Shown: positions 52,213 through 63,022, numbered from the stretch's first letter. The stretch: 64,000 nt of DNA from Klebsiella terrigena (GCF_006539725.1 NZ_BJNO01000027.1:1-64000), one strand, 5' to 3'. A program made the numbers and translations. The notes: a model not told the origin generated them from the sequence alone.

Positions 52213-52506
52213 ATGGCAAAAGAACAAACGGACCGTACGACATTAGATTTGTTCGCAACCGAGCGTCGCCCGGGTAGACCAAAGACCAATCCGCTTTCGC
52301 GCGACGAGCAGCTGCGCATCAATAAACGCAACCAGCTTAAACGTGACAAAGTTCGCGGTTTAAAGCGCGTGGAGCTCAAGCTCAACGCTGAAGCGGTTGA
52401 TGCGCTCAATGAGCTAGCTGATGCCCGCAACATGAACCGTAGCGATCTGATTGAAGAGATGTTGATGAACCAGCTGGCAGCCCTGCATAGCCAGGGTAAA
52501 GTCTGA
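52213..52506 (+). CDS. ybfE: LexA-regulated protein YbfE
   Basis: A 97-residue basic protein with a ribbon-helix-helix-like C-terminus (LKRVELKLNAEAVDALNELA, then MNRSDLIEEML), suggesting DNA binding. E. coli ybfE is listed as a LexA-controlled gene. Here the upstream AACTGGCTAAAAACTGCCCG (52078-52097) looks like a decayed LexA box, so SOS control is uncertain. It precedes fldA by 150 bases. Confidence 0.9.
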   Translation: MAKEQTDRTTLDLFATERRPGRPKTNPLSRDEQLRINKRNQLKRDKVRGLKRVELKLNAEAVDALNELADARNMNRSDLIEEMLMNQLAALHSQGKV

Positions 52507-52656
52507 GAAACCTCAAAAACAACACTTTCATGTAGCAGAGTGTGCAGTCGGGTGTGATTGCTGTTTCCGCGCCCTTCCCTGTTCTGCTATGATTGCCGTT
52601 ATCTGCGGGCATTACGCCACTACCACATCATTAAGTTTCAAGAGGTTATTTTACTC

Positions 52657-53187
52657 ATGGCAATCATCGGCATCTTTTTTGGCAGCGACACCGGCAACAC
52701 CGAAAATATTGCAAAAATGATCCAAAAGCAGCTCGGTAAAGACGTTGCTGATGTTCACGACATTGCCAAAAGCAGCAAAGAAGACCTGCAGGGTCATGAC
52801 ATTCTGCTGCTGGGCATCCCAACCTGGTACTACGGTGAAGCGCAGTGTGACTGGGATGATTTCTTCCCGACGCTGGAAGAGGTCGACTTCAACGGTAAGC
52901 TGGTCGCCCTGTTTGGCTGCGGTGACCAGGAAGACTATGCTGAATACTTCTGTGATGCGCTGGGAACCATTCGCGACATCATCGAACCGCGCGGTGCAAC
53001 CATCGTCGGCCACTGGCCAACGGCGGGCTACCATTTCGAAGCCTCTAAAGGTCTCGCCGATGACGACCATTTCGTCGGTCTCGCTATCGATGAAGACCGT
53101 CAGCCTGAGCTGACCAACGAGCGCGTTGAGAAATGGGTTAAGCAGATTTCTGAAGAACTGCATCTCGAAGAAATCAAAAACGCCTGA
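52657..53187 (+). CDS. fldA: Flavodoxin 1
   Basis: A 176-residue FMN-binding electron carrier for biotin synthesis, IspG/H, pyruvate-formate lyase activation and others. The FMN phosphate loop is [12 protein letters not shown] (9-20), and the isoalloxazine-facing loops contain TWYYGE and [16 protein letters not shown]. Length equals E. coli FldA. AGAGGT lies upstream of the ATG. In E. coli it can be read through into fur. Confidence 0.98.
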   Translation: MAIIGIFFGSDTGNTENIAKMIQKQLGKDVADVHDIAKSSKEDLQGHDILLLGIPTWYYGEAQCDWDDFFPTLEEVDFNGKLVALFGCGDQEDYAEYFCDALGTIRDIIEPRGATIVGHWPTAGYHFEASKGLADDDHFVGLAIDEDRQPELTNERVEKWVKQISEELHLEEIKNA

Positions 53188-53198
53188 TGGTTAAACGG

Positions 53199-53216
53199 CG
53201 ATACCTTCGGGTATCG
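53199..53216 (+). terminator. Hairpin after fldA
   Basis: CGATACC-TTCG-GGTATCG is a 7-bp stem with a stable TTCG tetraloop, just after the fldA stop. No proper T run follows, so termination would be partial and read-through to fur is possible. Confidence 0.45.
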
Positions 53217-53417
53217 TCGTATTAATAGGTAAAAGCAATAAAACTAATAGCTACAAGTTTTTAACTTTTAATCACATATCTGTACAATGTCCTCTGATTT
53301 AACGAGGAGACGTGACACAGTTTGTAGCGTGTGCCTCGTTTTTGACAGCATACAAGGCTCGATGCTTGCGGTTTTCATTTCATCATGGCAGTTCTATAAT
53401 GAGACGCGTTACATCGG

Positions 53418-53483
53418 GTGATTCTCTGTATTACTTCCGCTAATGGAAGTAGATCGTTTAGCAACAGGACAGATTCCGCATGA
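53418..53483 (+). CDS. uof: Possible uof leader peptide overlapping the fur start
   Basis: A 21-codon frame beginning at GTG 53418 ends with TGA overlapping the fur ATG (ATGA), the arrangement of E. coli uof, whose translation is coupled to fur and repressed by RyhB. The frame is open back to a stop at 53400, so another non-ATG start is possible. E. coli uof has about 28 codons, so the exact start is unsure. Confidence 0.4.
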   Translation: MILCITSANGSRSFSNRTDSA

Positions 53484-53926
53484 CTGACAACAATACCGCA
53501 TTGAAGAAGGCTGGCCTGAAAGTCACACTTCCACGATTAAAAATTCTGGAAGTGCTGCAGGGGCCGGATAACCATCACGTCAGCGCGGAAGATTTATACA
53601 AACGCCTGATCGATATGGGGGAAGAGATCGGTCTGGCTACCGTTTATCGCGTACTGAACCAGTTTGATGATGCCGGCATTGTTACCCGCCATAATTTTGA
53701 AGGCGGTAAATCCGTTTTCGAACTGACGCAGCAGCATCATCACGATCACCTGATTTGCCTCGATTGTGGCAAAGTGATCGAATTCAGCGATGACTCCATC
53801 GAAGCGCGTCAGCGTGAAATTGCCCACCGTCACGGTATCCGCCTGACCAACCACAGCCTGTACCTGTACGGTCACTGTGCTGAAGGCGACTGCCGCGAAA
53901 ATGAACACGCGCACGACCCCAAGTAA
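53480..53926 (+). CDS. fur: Ferric uptake regulator Fur
   Basis: A 148-residue metal-dependent repressor of iron uptake genes. An N-terminal winged helix (about 1-82, with EEIGLATVYRVLNQFDDAG) is followed by the dimerisation domain with the HHHDH metal-site stretch and Cys93/Cys96 in LICLDCGK for structural zinc. It matches E. coli Fur (148 residues). Its ATG is overlapped by a possible leader frame. A strong terminator follows. Confidence 0.98.
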   Translation: MTDNNTALKKAGLKVTLPRLKILEVLQGPDNHHVSAEDLYKRLIDMGEEIGLATVYRVLNQFDDAGIVTRHNFEGGKSVFELTQQHHHDHLICLDCGKVIEFSDDSIEARQREIAHRHGIRLTNHSLYLYGHCAEGDCRENEHAHDPK

Positions 53927-53941
53927 TGTGATGCCAGCAGG

Positions 53942-53969
53942 AAAGCCAACCGGACGGTTGGCTTTTTTT
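53942..53969 (+). terminator. Intrinsic terminator of fur
   Basis: AAAGCCAACCG-GA-CGGTTGGCTTT is a long near-perfect stem followed by a run of T to 53969. It separates fur from tcuR. Confidence 0.92.
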
Positions 53970-54055
53970 ATACGCTGAATTCGCCGCGCCATATTCCCTC
54001 CTCCGCGATGTTGCTTTAATGTAAAATCCCTTCCCGCCTGACCCCGAGAATCGAC

Positions 54056-54982
54056 ATGGAACTTCGTCAGCTACGTTACTTCGTTCGTATTGTGGAAACC
54101 GGCAGCATGGGCAGCGCCGCGCTGGATCTCAATATTGGCGTCTCAGCGCTCAGTCAGCAAATGACGCGCCTGGAAAGTGAACTCTCGATTCGCCTGCTCC
54201 AGCGTACCTCGCGCGGCGTCACGCCCACCAGCGCCGGCCTGGCCTTTTACTTTCAGGCGCAGCTGGCGCTACGCCATGCCGATGATGCGATCCTGGCTGC
54301 CCGCGAAGCTCGCCTGTCCGGGCACGTCAGCGTCGGTATGGCACCCAGCACCGCGTCGATACTGGGGATGCCTTTTATTAACGCGATGCGGGAAAGCTAT
54401 GCCGATGTTCGCCTGCACGTCGTGGAAAGTCTCTCCGGCAACCTGGAGCGGATGATCAACACCCGCCAGATTGATTTAGCCGTCGTTTTCCAGAAGGAGA
54501 AAATCCTGCGCTGGAGCGCCAGACCGATCCTCGAAGAACGGCTATTTTTGATTGGCACCTACGCCGTACTGGCCGATATCGCCGACGACGCCATCTCCCC
54601 CTCTCAGCTGGCAAACATTCCCTTAATTATGCCCAGCCAGGGCCACGGCCTGCGTGGCAGGCTGGAGGCGATCGGCCAGGAACACGCCATCAAGCTGGAT
54701 ATTGCCGCTGAAATTGATGGCCTGACTCTACTGATGCACGCCGTGCGCAGCGGTCTTGGGGCCACCCTGCAGCCCGGGGCCGCCATTTCCCATCTTGATA
54801 AAGAAGCGCTGAGAGTGATCGGCGTCCACAACCCGATACTCAGTCGCCCCAACTTTTTGGTTAGCCTGTCTGACGATGAGCTCACCCCGGCAGGTCTTGC
54901 CGCCCGCGTGGTGCTTAGCAAAGTCATGCGCCAACTGGTGGATGCAGGCAGCTGGCCGGGAGCGACCCTTTACGCTAACTAA
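54056..54982 (+). CDS. tcuR: LysR-type regulator of tricarballylate genes
   Basis: A 308-residue LysR-family protein with an N-terminal helix-turn-helix (about 1-60; MELRQLRYFVRIVETGSMG, then GVSALSQQMTRLE) and a substrate-binding domain from about 90. The symbol is given from context: it stands directly upstream of tcuABC in the same direction, as in Salmonella, where TcuR activates tcuABC with tricarballylate. A Nac-like regulator of other genes cannot be excluded from sequence alone. Confidence 0.8.
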   Translation: MELRQLRYFVRIVETGSMGSAALDLNIGVSALSQQMTRLESELSIRLLQRTSRGVTPTSAGLAFYFQAQLALRHADDAILAAREARLSGHVSVGMAPSTASILGMPFINAMRESYADVRLHVVESLSGNLERMINTRQIDLAVVFQKEKILRWSARPILEERLFLIGTYAVLADIADDAISPSQLANIPLIMPSQGHGLRGRLEAIGQEHAIKLDIAAEIDGLTLLMHAVRSGLGATLQPGAAISHLDKEALRVIGVHNPILSRPNFLVSLSDDELTPAGLAARVVLSKVMRQLVDAGSWPGATLYAN

Positions 54983-55046
54983 AGCCCTCTTTAGCTACGC
55001 AGCATAGCGCCCGCACAGCCCCAGCGTATACATTCCAATTACAAAT

Positions 55047-55061
55047 TTAACAATTAGTTAA
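55047..55061. promoter_or_regulatory. Dyad upstream of tcuA, possible TcuR site
   Basis: TTAAC-AATTA-GTTAA is a perfect 5-bp dyad of the T-N11-A type bound by LysR proteins, 18 bases before tcuA. Its closeness to the start codon is unusual for an activator site, so this is a tentative call. Confidence 0.35.
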
Positions 55062-55079
55062 AGAGTAATGGAGTCTACG

Positions 55080-56483
55080 ATGGTTGATGTACTGGTGATT
55101 GGCGGAGGCAATGCTGCGTTATGTTCCGCTTTAACCGCCCGCGAAGCAGGCGCGTCGGTGCTGTTGCTGGAGGCAGCCCCTCGCGAATGGCGCGGGGGAA
55201 ATTCCCAACATACCCGCAATCTGCGCTGCATGCACGATGCGCCGCAGGATGTGCTGGTGGATAGCTATACCGAAGAGGAGTTCTGGCAAGATCTCTGGCG
55301 AGTCACCGAAGGGAATACCAATGAAGCGCTGGCGCGTCTGGTGATCCGTACCTCTTCACGCTGCCGTGACTGGATGCGCCAGCACGGCGTTAACTTTCAG
55401 CCTCCCCTCTCCGGAGCGCTGCACGTGGCGCGCACCAACGCCTTTTTTATGGGTGGAGGCAAGGCCCTGATGAATGCCTACTACCGCAGCGCGGAAAGGC
55501 TGGGCGTGCAAATCCGTTACGATACGCCGGTGCAGGCGCTTGAGCTTCGTAACGGCAGGTTTGTCGCAGCCCTGGCGGGAGAGGAGCGCATTGCTGCCAA
55601 AACCTGCGTGCTTGCTGCCGGAGGTTTCGAATCCAACCGCCAATGGCTCCGTGAGGCCTGGGGTGAAAACGACCGCGGCGAGTGGCCTGCCGATAACTTC
55701 CTCATTCGCGGCACCCGCTTTAATCAGGGGGTGCTGCTCAAATTTATGATTGACGCCGGTGCGGATATTATCGGCGATCCTTCTCAGTCGCACTGCGTGG
55801 CGATTGATGCCAGAGCGCCGCTGTATGACGGTGGCATCTGTACCCGCGTGGACTGCGTCTCGCTAGGCGTGGTGGTTAACCGTGATGCGGATCGCTTTTA
55901 TGATGAAGGTGAAGATTTCTGGCCGAAGCGTTACGCCATCTGGGGACGTCTTGTCGCCCACCAGCCGGGGCAAATTGGTTTTTCCATTATCGACAGTAAA
56001 GCCATCGGCCACTTTATGCCGCCGGTTTTCCCTGGGGCGCAGGCTAATACCCTGGAAGAGCTGGCCCGCCAGCTAGGTCTGGATGCCGCGCGCTTTACCC
56101 GCACGGTGAATCAATACAATCAAGCCTGCCGGCCAGGGCAATTCGATCATACCACCCTCGATAACTGCGCGACGTCAGGCCTGACGCCGCCAAAAACTCA
56201 CTGGGCGCGGCCTATTGATACTCCGCCTTACTACGGATATGCCCTGAGGCCGGGGATCACCTTCACCTATCTGGGGCTGAAAGTGAATGAACATGCGGCG
56301 GTTCACTTCGCCGGACAGCCAAGCCGCAATCTGTTTGTGGCCGGCGAGATGATGGCAGGTAACGTGCTTGGTAAGGGCTATACCGCAGGCGTCGGCATGT
56401 CGATCGGGACCACCTTTGGGCGTATCGCCGGAGAACAGGCCGCGCTGGCCGCACGTCAGGAGGCACGCCATGAAGCCGCTTGA
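55080..56483 (+). CDS. tcuA: FAD-dependent tricarballylate dehydrogenase
   Basis: A 467-residue flavoprotein that oxidises tricarballylate to cis-aconitate. It shows [19 protein letters not shown] (4-22) for [18 protein letters not shown], and the C-terminal [20 protein letters not shown]. It is very close to Salmonella TcuA as I recall it, with the same length. The start MVDVLVIGG has GGAG six bases upstream; a start four codons earlier is rejected. Its product enters the TCA cycle at aconitase. Confidence 0.95.
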   Translation: MVDVLVIGGGNAALCSALTAREAGASVLLLEAAPREWRGGNSQHTRNLRCMHDAPQDVLVDSYTEEEFWQDLWRVTEGNTNEALARLVIRTSSRCRDWMRQHGVNFQPPLSGALHVARTNAFFMGGGKALMNAYYRSAERLGVQIRYDTPVQALELRNGRFVAALAGEERIAAKTCVLAAGGFESNRQWLREAWGENDRGEWPADNFLIRGTRFNQGVLLKFMIDAGADIIGDPSQSHCVAIDARAPLYDGGICTRVDCVSLGVVVNRDADRFYDEGEDFWPKRYAIWGRLVAHQPGQIGFSIIDSKAIGHFMPPVFPGAQANTLEELARQLGLDAARFTRTVNQYNQACRPGQFDHTTLDNCATSGLTPPKTHWARPIDTPPYYGYALRPGITFTYLGLKVNEHAAVHFAGQPSRNLFVAGEMMAGNVLGKGYTAGVGMSIGTTFGRIAGEQAALAARQEARHEAA

Positions 56484-57609
56484 GAAATTAATCATCGAGG
56501 CGCAGATTCTCACCGAACCGGAAGCGGAAGTCGAACGGGTGATGCAGGTTTGTAATGCCTGCCGCTATTGCGAGGGCTTTTGCGCGGTGTTCCCGGCGAT
56601 GACCCTGCGCCTTGAGTTCGGGAAAGCAGATATCAATTATCTGGCAAACCTGTGCCATAACTGCGGTGCCTGTCTGCATGCCTGCCAGTACGCGTCGCCG
56701 CATGAGTTTGCGATTAACGTGCCGAAGGCGATGGCAGAAGTGCGGCTGGAAACATATCAACACTATGCCCAGCCGGCCGCTTTCGGCGCGCTGTACCGCC
56801 GGGCGGGCGTGACCGTTACGCTGGCGCTGGTCCTGGGCCTGATTCTCTTTTTGCTCCTCGCGATGGGGCTGAAAGGTTCGCTGCTCCACCCACCCTTAGC
56901 GGGTGATTTCTACCAAATCTTCCCGCACAGCCTGCTGGCGTGGATGTTTGGTTCGGTGTTCATTCTGGCGATCGGTTTACTTATGACGGGCGTTATCCGC
57001 TTCTGGCGAGAGATCTCTCCCGGCACGCCGCGCTCCGCAGAGATTGCCGAGGCCTCCCACAACGCGCTGACGCTGAAATATCTTGATGGCGGGCACGGTA
57101 AGGGCTGTAACGAAGCCGATGATGCCTTCACGTTAATGCGCCGCCGCTTTCACCACTGCACCTTCTACGGCTTCATGCTCTGCTTCGCCGCCACCCTGGT
57201 GGCGACGGGATATCACTACTTCGCCGGTTGGGAAGCACCCTACCCCTTTTTCAGCGTTCCGGTGATCCTCGGCACGCTGGGCGGCATCGGTCTTGTTGTC
57301 GGCCCGCTGGGCCTGCTGTGGCTGAATCTAAAACGCTCGGCGCTGCATGGCGACTCGCGGCAGAAGCCGATGGATCGCGGATTTATATTGCTGTTATTGC
57401 TGACCAGCCTGACTGGCCTCGGACTGCTGGCGGGAAGAGAGACATCGTGGATGGGGATTCTGCTCGCCATCCATCTTGGCGTGGTCATGGCACTTTTTTT
57501 GACTATCCCTTACGGAAAATTTGCCCACGGATTTTACCGCTGTGCTTCTTTACTCAAGTGGGCGATTGAGAAGCGGCGCGGAAAGCAAACGGGGGTCGCT
57601 GGCGACTAA
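56470..57609 (+). CDS. tcuB: Tricarballylate utilisation protein TcuB
   Basis: A 379-residue membrane iron-sulfur protein that reoxidises FADH2 of TcuA and passes electrons to the quinone pool. Two [4Fe-4S] motifs are visible: Cys28, 31, 34, 38 ([11 protein letters not shown]) and Cys62, 65, 68, 72 ([11 protein letters not shown]). About six membrane helices follow from residue 115. AGGAGG precedes the ATG, and the gene overlaps tcuA by 14 bases. Confidence 0.94.
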   Translation: MKPLEKLIIEAQILTEPEAEVERVMQVCNACRYCEGFCAVFPAMTLRLEFGKADINYLANLCHNCGACLHACQYASPHEFAINVPKAMAEVRLETYQHYAQPAAFGALYRRAGVTVTLALVLGLILFLLLAMGLKGSLLHPPLAGDFYQIFPHSLLAWMFGSVFILAIGLLMTGVIRFWREISPGTPRSAEIAEASHNALTLKYLDGGHGKGCNEADDAFTLMRRRFHHCTFYGFMLCFAATLVATGYHYFAGWEAPYPFFSVPVILGTLGGIGLVVGPLGLLWLNLKRSALHGDSRQKPMDRGFILLLLLTSLTGLGLLAGRETSWMGILLAIHLGVVMALFLTIPYGKFAHGFYRCASLLKWAIEKRRGKQTGVAGD

Positions 57610-57664
57610 CCCGCACACTCTTACCTCTATAAATACAAGATAAAGACAATGGAGAGCAAACCCA

Positions 57665-58960
57665 ATGACTCAACCCACATCGCGTGCCGGAACGTTCGGC
57701 GCCATACTGCGTGTGACCAGCGGTAATTTCCTCGAACAGTTCGACTTTTTTCTGTTCGGTTTTTACGCCACCTATATCGCGAAGACCTTCTTCCCGGCGG
57801 AGAGTGAGTTCGCCGCATTGATGTTGACCTTTGCCGTTTTTGGCTCCGGTTTTTTGATGCGTCCCATCGGAGCAATCGTGCTGGGCGCCTACATCGACAG
57901 AATCGGCCGACGCAAAGGGCTGATGGTGACCCTGGCGATCATGGGCTGCGGCACGCTGCTGATAGCCCTGGTTCCCGGCTATCAAACCATCGGCATCCTG
58001 GCGCCTGCGTTAGTTTTACTGGGACGGTTGCTACAGGGATTCTCCGCTGGCGTGGAGCTGGGCGGGGTTTCCGTTTATCTCTCTGAGATCGCCACGCCGG
58101 GAAATAAAGGCTTCTATACCAGCTGGCAGTCCGCCAGCCAGCAGGTGGCGATTGTCTTTGCCGCGCTGATTGGCTATGGCCTGAACGCCACGTTGGGCCA
58201 CGATGAGATTTCCGAATGGGGCTGGAGAATCCCATTTTTCATTGGCTGCATGATTATTCCACTGATTTTTGTTTTACGCCGCTCGCTCCAGGAAACGGAA
58301 GCCTTTTTACAGCGCACTCACCGTCCCGACACCCGGGAGATTTTTACCACTATAGCTAAAAACTGGCGCATCATCGCCGCCGGCACCCTGCTGGTGGCGA
58401 TGACGACAACCACTTTTTATTTTATTACCGTCTATACCCCAACCTACGGAAGAACGGTTTTGCACCTCAGCGCGCGGGATAGCCTGATTGTCACTATGCT
58501 GGTTGGCATTTCTAACTTTATCTGGTTACCGATCGGCGGGGCAATTTCCGATCGCATCGGGCGCCGCCCGGTGCTGATGGGCATTACCGTACTTGCGCTG
58601 CTCACCACGTGGCCGGTAATGAACTGGCTTACCGCCGCGCCGGATTTCACGCGTATGACGCTGGTGCTGCTCTGGTTCTCCTTCTTTTTTGGCATGTACA
58701 ACGGCGCGATGGTTGCCGCACTCACCGAGGTGATGCCTGTGTATGTGCGTACCGTGGGCTTTTCGCTTGCGTTTAGCCTCGCCACCGCCATTTTCGGCGG
58801 CCTGACGCCGGCAATCTCTACCGCGCTGGTGCAGATGACCGGCGATAAGAGCTCTCCGGGATGGTGGTTGATGTGCGCCGCACTGTGTGGGCTCGCCGCC
58901 ACGGCGATGCTGTTTGTTCGTCTAAGCCGCCATTATCAACCGGCGGAAAACAAACTTTGA
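57665..58960 (+). CDS. tcuC: Tricarballylate/citrate-type MFS transporter TcuC
   Basis: A 431-residue twelve-helix permease of the metabolite:H+ symporter family (CitA, KgtP, ProP relatives). It has [16 protein letters not shown] in helix 1, [10 protein letters not shown] in loop 2-3, [19 protein letters not shown] in helix 4 and [11 protein letters not shown] in loop 8-9. It would import tricarballylate and perhaps citrate. It is the last gene of tcuABC and is followed by a terminator. Confidence 0.93.
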   Translation: MTQPTSRAGTFGAILRVTSGNFLEQFDFFLFGFYATYIAKTFFPAESEFAALMLTFAVFGSGFLMRPIGAIVLGAYIDRIGRRKGLMVTLAIMGCGTLLIALVPGYQTIGILAPALVLLGRLLQGFSAGVELGGVSVYLSEIATPGNKGFYTSWQSASQQVAIVFAALIGYGLNATLGHDEISEWGWRIPFFIGCMIIPLIFVLRRSLQETEAFLQRTHRPDTREIFTTIAKNWRIIAAGTLLVAMTTTTFYFITVYTPTYGRTVLHLSARDSLIVTMLVGISNFIWLPIGGAISDRIGRRPVLMGITVLALLTTWPVMNWLTAAPDFTRMTLVLLWFSFFFGMYNGAMVAALTEVMPVYVRTVGFSLAFSLATAIFGGLTPAISTALVQMTGDKSSPGWWLMCAALCGLAATAMLFVRLSRHYQPAENKL

Positions 58961-58968
58961 AATGCAAA

Positions 58969-58997
58969 CGGGCGGAGATAATGCTCCGCCCGCTTTC
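58969..58997 (+). terminator. Terminator after tcuC
   Basis: CGGGCGGAG-ATAATG-CTCCGCCCG is a 9-bp perfect stem starting 9 bases after tcuC, followed by CTTTCACT. The T run is short, but stem strength and position support a terminator, and it may also serve chiQ on the opposite strand. Confidence 0.7.
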
Positions 58998-59012
58998 ACT
59001 CTGTCACCCGTT

Positions 59013-59345
59013 TTATTGCGTCGTATTATTGCTGCGGATCTCTTTCCAGATCTGGTCGCAGCGGGCTTTGACCGCCTGATCGTTCCCGGTGCGGGTTGCC
59101 AGGATACACTGCTGATAATCCAGTACCCGCACGCTTTCCTGGGTGGCGAACTGCTGGTGCTGCTTATCCTCTTTAAGAACGTTCAGCACGCTCTGGCAGG
59201 CCTGAACTTTATCCGGATTCCCTTCTGCCGTATTGATGCAGGCGCTGTAGGCATCCTTCAACTTAGTGTCTTCTTTTGGCGCCGGTGACTGCGCACAGGC
59301 CACCAGACCCGATGCCATGATGGCGATGAGCAATAGCTTTTTCAT
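59013..59345 (-). CDS. chiQ: Chitosugar-induced lipoprotein ChiQ
   Basis: A 110-residue lipoprotein: residues 1-16 are a signal sequence and Cys17 lies in the lipobox GLVACAQ. The mature part is short and helical with two further Cys pairs. It is the partner of chitoporin ChiP in chitin-oligosaccharide uptake; its exact role is unknown. The start at MKKLLLIA has GAGG six bases upstream. It is 47 bases after chiP in the same direction. Confidence 0.9.
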   Translation of the reverse strand: MKKLLLIAIMASGLVACAQSPAPKEDTKLKDAYSACINTAEGNPDKVQACQSVLNVLKEDKQHQQFATQESVRVLDYQQCILATRTGNDQAVKARCDQIWKEIRSNNTTQ

Positions 59346-59392
59346 AATCAACCTCACAGGCTGGCGGCAGGCTTACGCCCGCCGCTGCGGCA

Positions 59393-60796
59393 TCAGAAAA
59401 TAGTGAACGGGGCAATAACCATAAACTTCACGTCACGCTCATCCTGGAAGATGTTGCCGTAACCGCCGCTCCAGCTTGGAATGTCGGAGTGGTTGTCGTA
59501 CTGAGTGAAGTGGAGTTTGAACAGCGTTCCTTTTGCCCGGCCGTCCTGCACGGTATACATGGCGTCGAGGCTATAGGCCGACTCTTCCAGACGTTTGTCC
59601 GCGTTGTAGTACGCGTCAGGCGTCGCCATTTTGCCCGGTTTCGCATCCCATGCGTAAACGTAAGACGCGCCAAACGCCCAGCCCGGCATATTCCAGTTTT
59701 TCATGTCGTACATCGCGCCGAAGAACACGGCCTTTTCGCCGTTGGCGTTAAAGTCGGAGCGGTTATCCCACCACACGTCCAGGCGGCCGTTAGAGGAGGC
59801 GTAGGTTGGGGTCATGCGCTGCAGGAAGTAGCCCTGCTGGCCCTCGGCCTTAACCCAGGTACCTTCCAGACGCAGGTCCAGCACGTCGGCAACCTTGTAG
59901 CCAAAGGTCAGCGCCTGCAGCCAGGCGGTGCCGTCGTAAATATCGTTGGCGCCGCCGTTGCTGACCTTATCGCGGGTGCCGTAGAACTGATAGCTGGTGT
60001 TTAACGGGGTACCGGCAACGTCAAATTTGTAGCTGGCCTTCGCAAAATACTGGTCGATATACCCCTGAGCCTGGCCAAACGCGGCCTCCAGCACGAGGTC
60101 GTTTTTAAAATCATATTTGGCGCCCAGAGAGTGCAGATAATCGACTTTCGTCTTCTTATCGTTCTGGTAGAAATCATCCATCTCAATGTGCCACGGCGCT
60201 TTGTATTCGTTCGTCCACATATAGGAGAAACTCAGCGCGCCGGAATCGCCGTAATCAAAGTTGGCTCCGGCTTCAGCACCTTGATAAGTGCCAGGCATAA
60301 AGCTCCAGTGCGGAGCCAGCAGCGTTTGCCCGGTTGGCTGAATGTAGCCAGCGCGCGCCCACGTCGGGCCATACTTAAATTTTGCCGCCGCTTTATAGAG
60401 GCTGATCCCGCTCTTATCGCCGGAGTAATCTTCGTCGTAGGCTTTATTTCTAGAGGAGAAGGCAATTTCGTTCGGGTGGCCGCTTTCGCTGCTTTCCGCC
60501 ATTTCAATGGCGGTAAAGGCCGCCACGTCGATACCAAACATATCGGCGGCATAGCCGGACTGGAAGTCCAGGTTGGCGTTCCAGGTTGAATGCGAAAGGT
60601 TGGTTTTGTACTTATCGCCGTCGGTGACGTCTTTACGATCGCGCTCACGCTGCCAGTAATAGATACCGCCGGTTAATGTGGAATCATCAATAAAACCTGC
60701 TGCGCTGGCCTGCGGAACAACGATCCAGCTCGACATCGCGGTGACGGCGGCAATAGCCAGCGCCAGCGTACTACGTTTGCCACTAAACGTACGCAT
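59393..60796 (-). CDS. chiP: Chitoporin ChiP
   Basis: A 467-residue outer-membrane porin of the OprD type that admits chitobiose and chitotriose. A signal peptide (1-32, ending ASA) precedes a beta-barrel, and the protein ends in Phe (APFTIF), as outer-membrane proteins do. It closely matches E. coli ChiP (468). The second ATG is used because AGAGGA is then 7 bases away. Translation is expected to be repressed by the ChiX small RNA. Confidence 0.96.
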   Translation of the reverse strand: MRTFSGKRSTLALAIAAVTAMSSWIVVPQASAAGFIDDSTLTGGIYYWQRERDRKDVTDGDKYKTNLSHSTWNANLDFQSGYAADMFGIDVAAFTAIEMAESSESGHPNEIAFSSRNKAYDEDYSGDKSGISLYKAAAKFKYGPTWARAGYIQPTGQTLLAPHWSFMPGTYQGAEAGANFDYGDSGALSFSYMWTNEYKAPWHIEMDDFYQNDKKTKVDYLHSLGAKYDFKNDLVLEAAFGQAQGYIDQYFAKASYKFDVAGTPLNTSYQFYGTRDKVSNGGANDIYDGTAWLQALTFGYKVADVLDLRLEGTWVKAEGQQGYFLQRMTPTYASSNGRLDVWWDNRSDFNANGEKAVFFGAMYDMKNWNMPGWAFGASYVYAWDAKPGKMATPDAYYNADKRLEESAYSLDAMYTVQDGRAKGTLFKLHFTQYDNHSDIPSWSGGYGNIFQDERDVKFMVIAPFTIF

Positions 60797-60803
60797 GTGC
60801 ATA

Positions 60804-60815
60804 TCCTCTTTGACG
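60804..60815 (-). promoter_or_regulatory. ChiX-pairing site in the chiP leader
   Basis: The leader sequence CGTCAAAGAGGA is fully complementary to the UCCUCUUUGACG seed of ChiX as known in E. coli. It covers the chiP ribosome binding site. Pairing would block translation until chitosugar mRNA traps ChiX. Confidence 0.75.
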
Positions 60816-61182
60816 TTTTAAAACGCGGAGCCAAGGGCAAGCCGCGAAAAATAAATAAGACTGCTAAAAAGCGGTGCGGAAAAGTCCGCAAATCCACTAT
60901 GGATAGACTATTTTTCGTGACGCGAATTATCAATCTCTTTCGCCGATCAAAGCTTAAGATTATGACAAAGCGCACATATTCTATGTCTTTTTGTTACAGC
61001 CTTAAATTTCGTAGATTTAGTACGGAAGTGTTTGCAAAATCAGGATAAAACGGGAAATGAAAACGCTTACAGCGGTTTTTTACGCGATAATCGCCGACGG
61101 GCCAGGCGGGATATATTACAGGTTGTAAACAAGATTAATTCGCATCGCGAAAATAACCAGATTCGGCCGCGAAAGACGGAAA
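60816..61182. other. chiP promoter region
   Basis: The 438-base glnS-chiP gap holds the chiP leader and promoter and the glnS terminator. A small hairpin (TGCGGA-CTTT-TCCGCA on the minus strand, 60875-60890) lies in the leader. ATTTTTCG-TGA-CGCGAATTAT (60910-60930) resembles a NagC/Mlc operator, fitting NagC control of chiP in E. coli, but it is an imperfect match. Nothing else could be assigned. Confidence 0.45.
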
Positions 61183-61211
61183 TAAAAAACGCCGCGGGAG
61201 GCGGCGTTTTT
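61183..61211 (-). terminator. Terminator of glnS
   Basis: AACGCCGC and GCGGCGTT pair around a 5-base loop, with T runs on both sides of the stem, so it works in either direction. On the minus strand it is 24 bases after the glnS stop. Confidence 0.9.
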
Positions 61212-61234
61212 GCTGACGAAGCAGGGACGCGGGG

Positions 61235-62902
61235 TTATGCGCCGATCTTCGCCCAGGTATCGCGCAGGCCAACGGTGCGGTTGAACACCAGATGGTCAGC
61301 GGTAGCATAGCGGCTGTCGAGGCAGAAGTAGCCTTCACGCTCGAACTGCAGCGCCTTACCGGCCTGCGCCTGCGCCAGGCTCGGCTCGGCAAAGCCGTGC
61401 TTGATAACCAGCGATTCAGGGTTCATTACGGCAAGGAAGTCCTCTTCGGCGCCCGGATTCGGCACGCTGAACAGACGGTCATACAGGCGAATTTCTACCG
61501 GCAGCGCGTGCGCCACGCTCACCCAGTGGATAACGCCCTTGACCTTGCGGCCGTCAGCGGGATCTTTGCTCAGCGTATCGGCATCATAGGTGCAGAAGAT
61601 GGTGGTGATATTGCCCTCTGCATCCTTCTCTACGCGCTCGGCTTTGATCACGTAGGCGTTGCGCAGGCGAACCTCTTTGCCCAGCACCAGACGCTTGTAC
61701 TGCTTGTTGGCTTCCTCACGGAAGTCTGCGCGATCGATCCAGATTTCACCGCTGAACGGCACGTCGCGGCTGCCCATTTCCGGCTTGCTCGGATGATTCG
61801 GCATGGTCACATTTTCACTGCCGCCCTGCGGATAGTTTTCGATAACCAGTTTTACCGGATCGATAACAGCCATCGCGCGCGGGGCGTTTTCGTTGAGATC
61901 TTCACGAATGCAGGATTCCAGCGACGCCATTTCAATGGTGTTGTCCTGTTTGGTCACGCCGATGCGCTTACAGAATTCGCGAATCGATTCGGCGGTATAG
62001 CCGCGGCGACGCAGGCCGGAAATCGTCGGCATACGCGGATCGTCCCAGCCCTCAACGTGCTTGTCGGTCACCAGCAGGTTGAGCTTGCGCTTGGACATCA
62101 CGGTATATTCGAGATTCAGGCGCGAGAATTCGTACTGGCGCGGGTGAACCGGGATGCTGATGTTATCCAGCACCCAATCGTACAGGCGACGGTTGTCCTG
62201 GAACTCCAGCGTACACAGAGAGTGCGTAATACCTTCCAGCGCATCGCTGATGCAGTGGGTAAAGTCATACATCGGGTAGATGCACCACTTGCTGCCGGTC
62301 TGATGGTGATCGGCGAACTTAATGCGGTACAGCACCGGATCGCGCATGACGATAAACGGCGAGGCCATATCGATTTTCGCACGCAGGCAGGCTTTACCTT
62401 CGGCAAAACCACCGGCGCGCATCTTTTCAAACAGCGCCAGGTTCTCTTCTACGCTGCGATCGCGGTACGGGCTGTTTTTGCCCGGCGCCTTCAGCGAGCC
62501 GCGGTATTCGCGGATCTCTTCCGCCGACAGTTCGTCAACGTAGGCCAGACCTTTAGTGATCAGCTCAACGGCGTAGCTGTGCAGCTGATCGAAATAATCA
62601 GACGAGTAGCAAACTTTCCCGGACCAGTGGAAACCTAACCACTGCACGTCGTTTTTAATCGACTCAACGTATTCGATATCTTCTTTCACCGGGTTGGTGT
62701 CATCGAAGCGCAGGTTGCATTGACCTTGATAATCCTGAGCAATGCCGAAGTTCAGGCAAATTGATTTCGCGTGGCCAATGTGCAGATAACCGTTCGGCTC
62801 CGGCGGGAAGCGCGTATGAACGGTGGTGTGCTTACCAGTAGCCAGATCTTCATCGATGATCTGACGAATAAAGTTAGTTGGGCGGGCTTCTGCCTCACTC
62901 AT
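61235..62902 (-). CDS. glnS: Glutaminyl-tRNA synthetase
   Basis: A 555-residue class I aminoacyl-tRNA synthetase. The HIGH motif is at 41-44 ([10 protein letters not shown]), preceded by RFPPEPNG, and the KMSKS counterpart is VMSKRKL near 270. The C-terminal beta-barrel domains read the tRNA-Gln anticodon. E. coli GlnS has 554 residues. It lies 178 bases after nagE with a terminator between them. Confidence 0.98.
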   Translation of the reverse strand: MSEAEARPTNFIRQIIDEDLATGKHTTVHTRFPPEPNGYLHIGHAKSICLNFGIAQDYQGQCNLRFDDTNPVKEDIEYVESIKNDVQWLGFHWSGKVCYSSDYFDQLHSYAVELITKGLAYVDELSAEEIREYRGSLKAPGKNSPYRDRSVEENLALFEKMRAGGFAEGKACLRAKIDMASPFIVMRDPVLYRIKFADHHQTGSKWCIYPMYDFTHCISDALEGITHSLCTLEFQDNRRLYDWVLDNISIPVHPRQYEFSRLNLEYTVMSKRKLNLLVTDKHVEGWDDPRMPTISGLRRRGYTAESIREFCKRIGVTKQDNTIEMASLESCIREDLNENAPRAMAVIDPVKLVIENYPQGGSENVTMPNHPSKPEMGSRDVPFSGEIWIDRADFREEANKQYKRLVLGKEVRLRNAYVIKAERVEKDAEGNITTIFCTYDADTLSKDPADGRKVKGVIHWVSVAHALPVEIRLYDRLFSVPNPGAEEDFLAVMNPESLVIKHGFAEPSLAQAQAGKALQFEREGYFCLDSRYATADHLVFNRTVGLRDTWAKIGA

Positions 62903-63022
62903 CGTGGGTTCCTCAAAGCGTAAACAACGTATAACGGGACATGATCTTACAAGCAGGACGTGGAGACAACTATTAGTTACTGAAAATACGTATCTGAAGG
63001 AGATTATGGGGTCATTTGCTGC

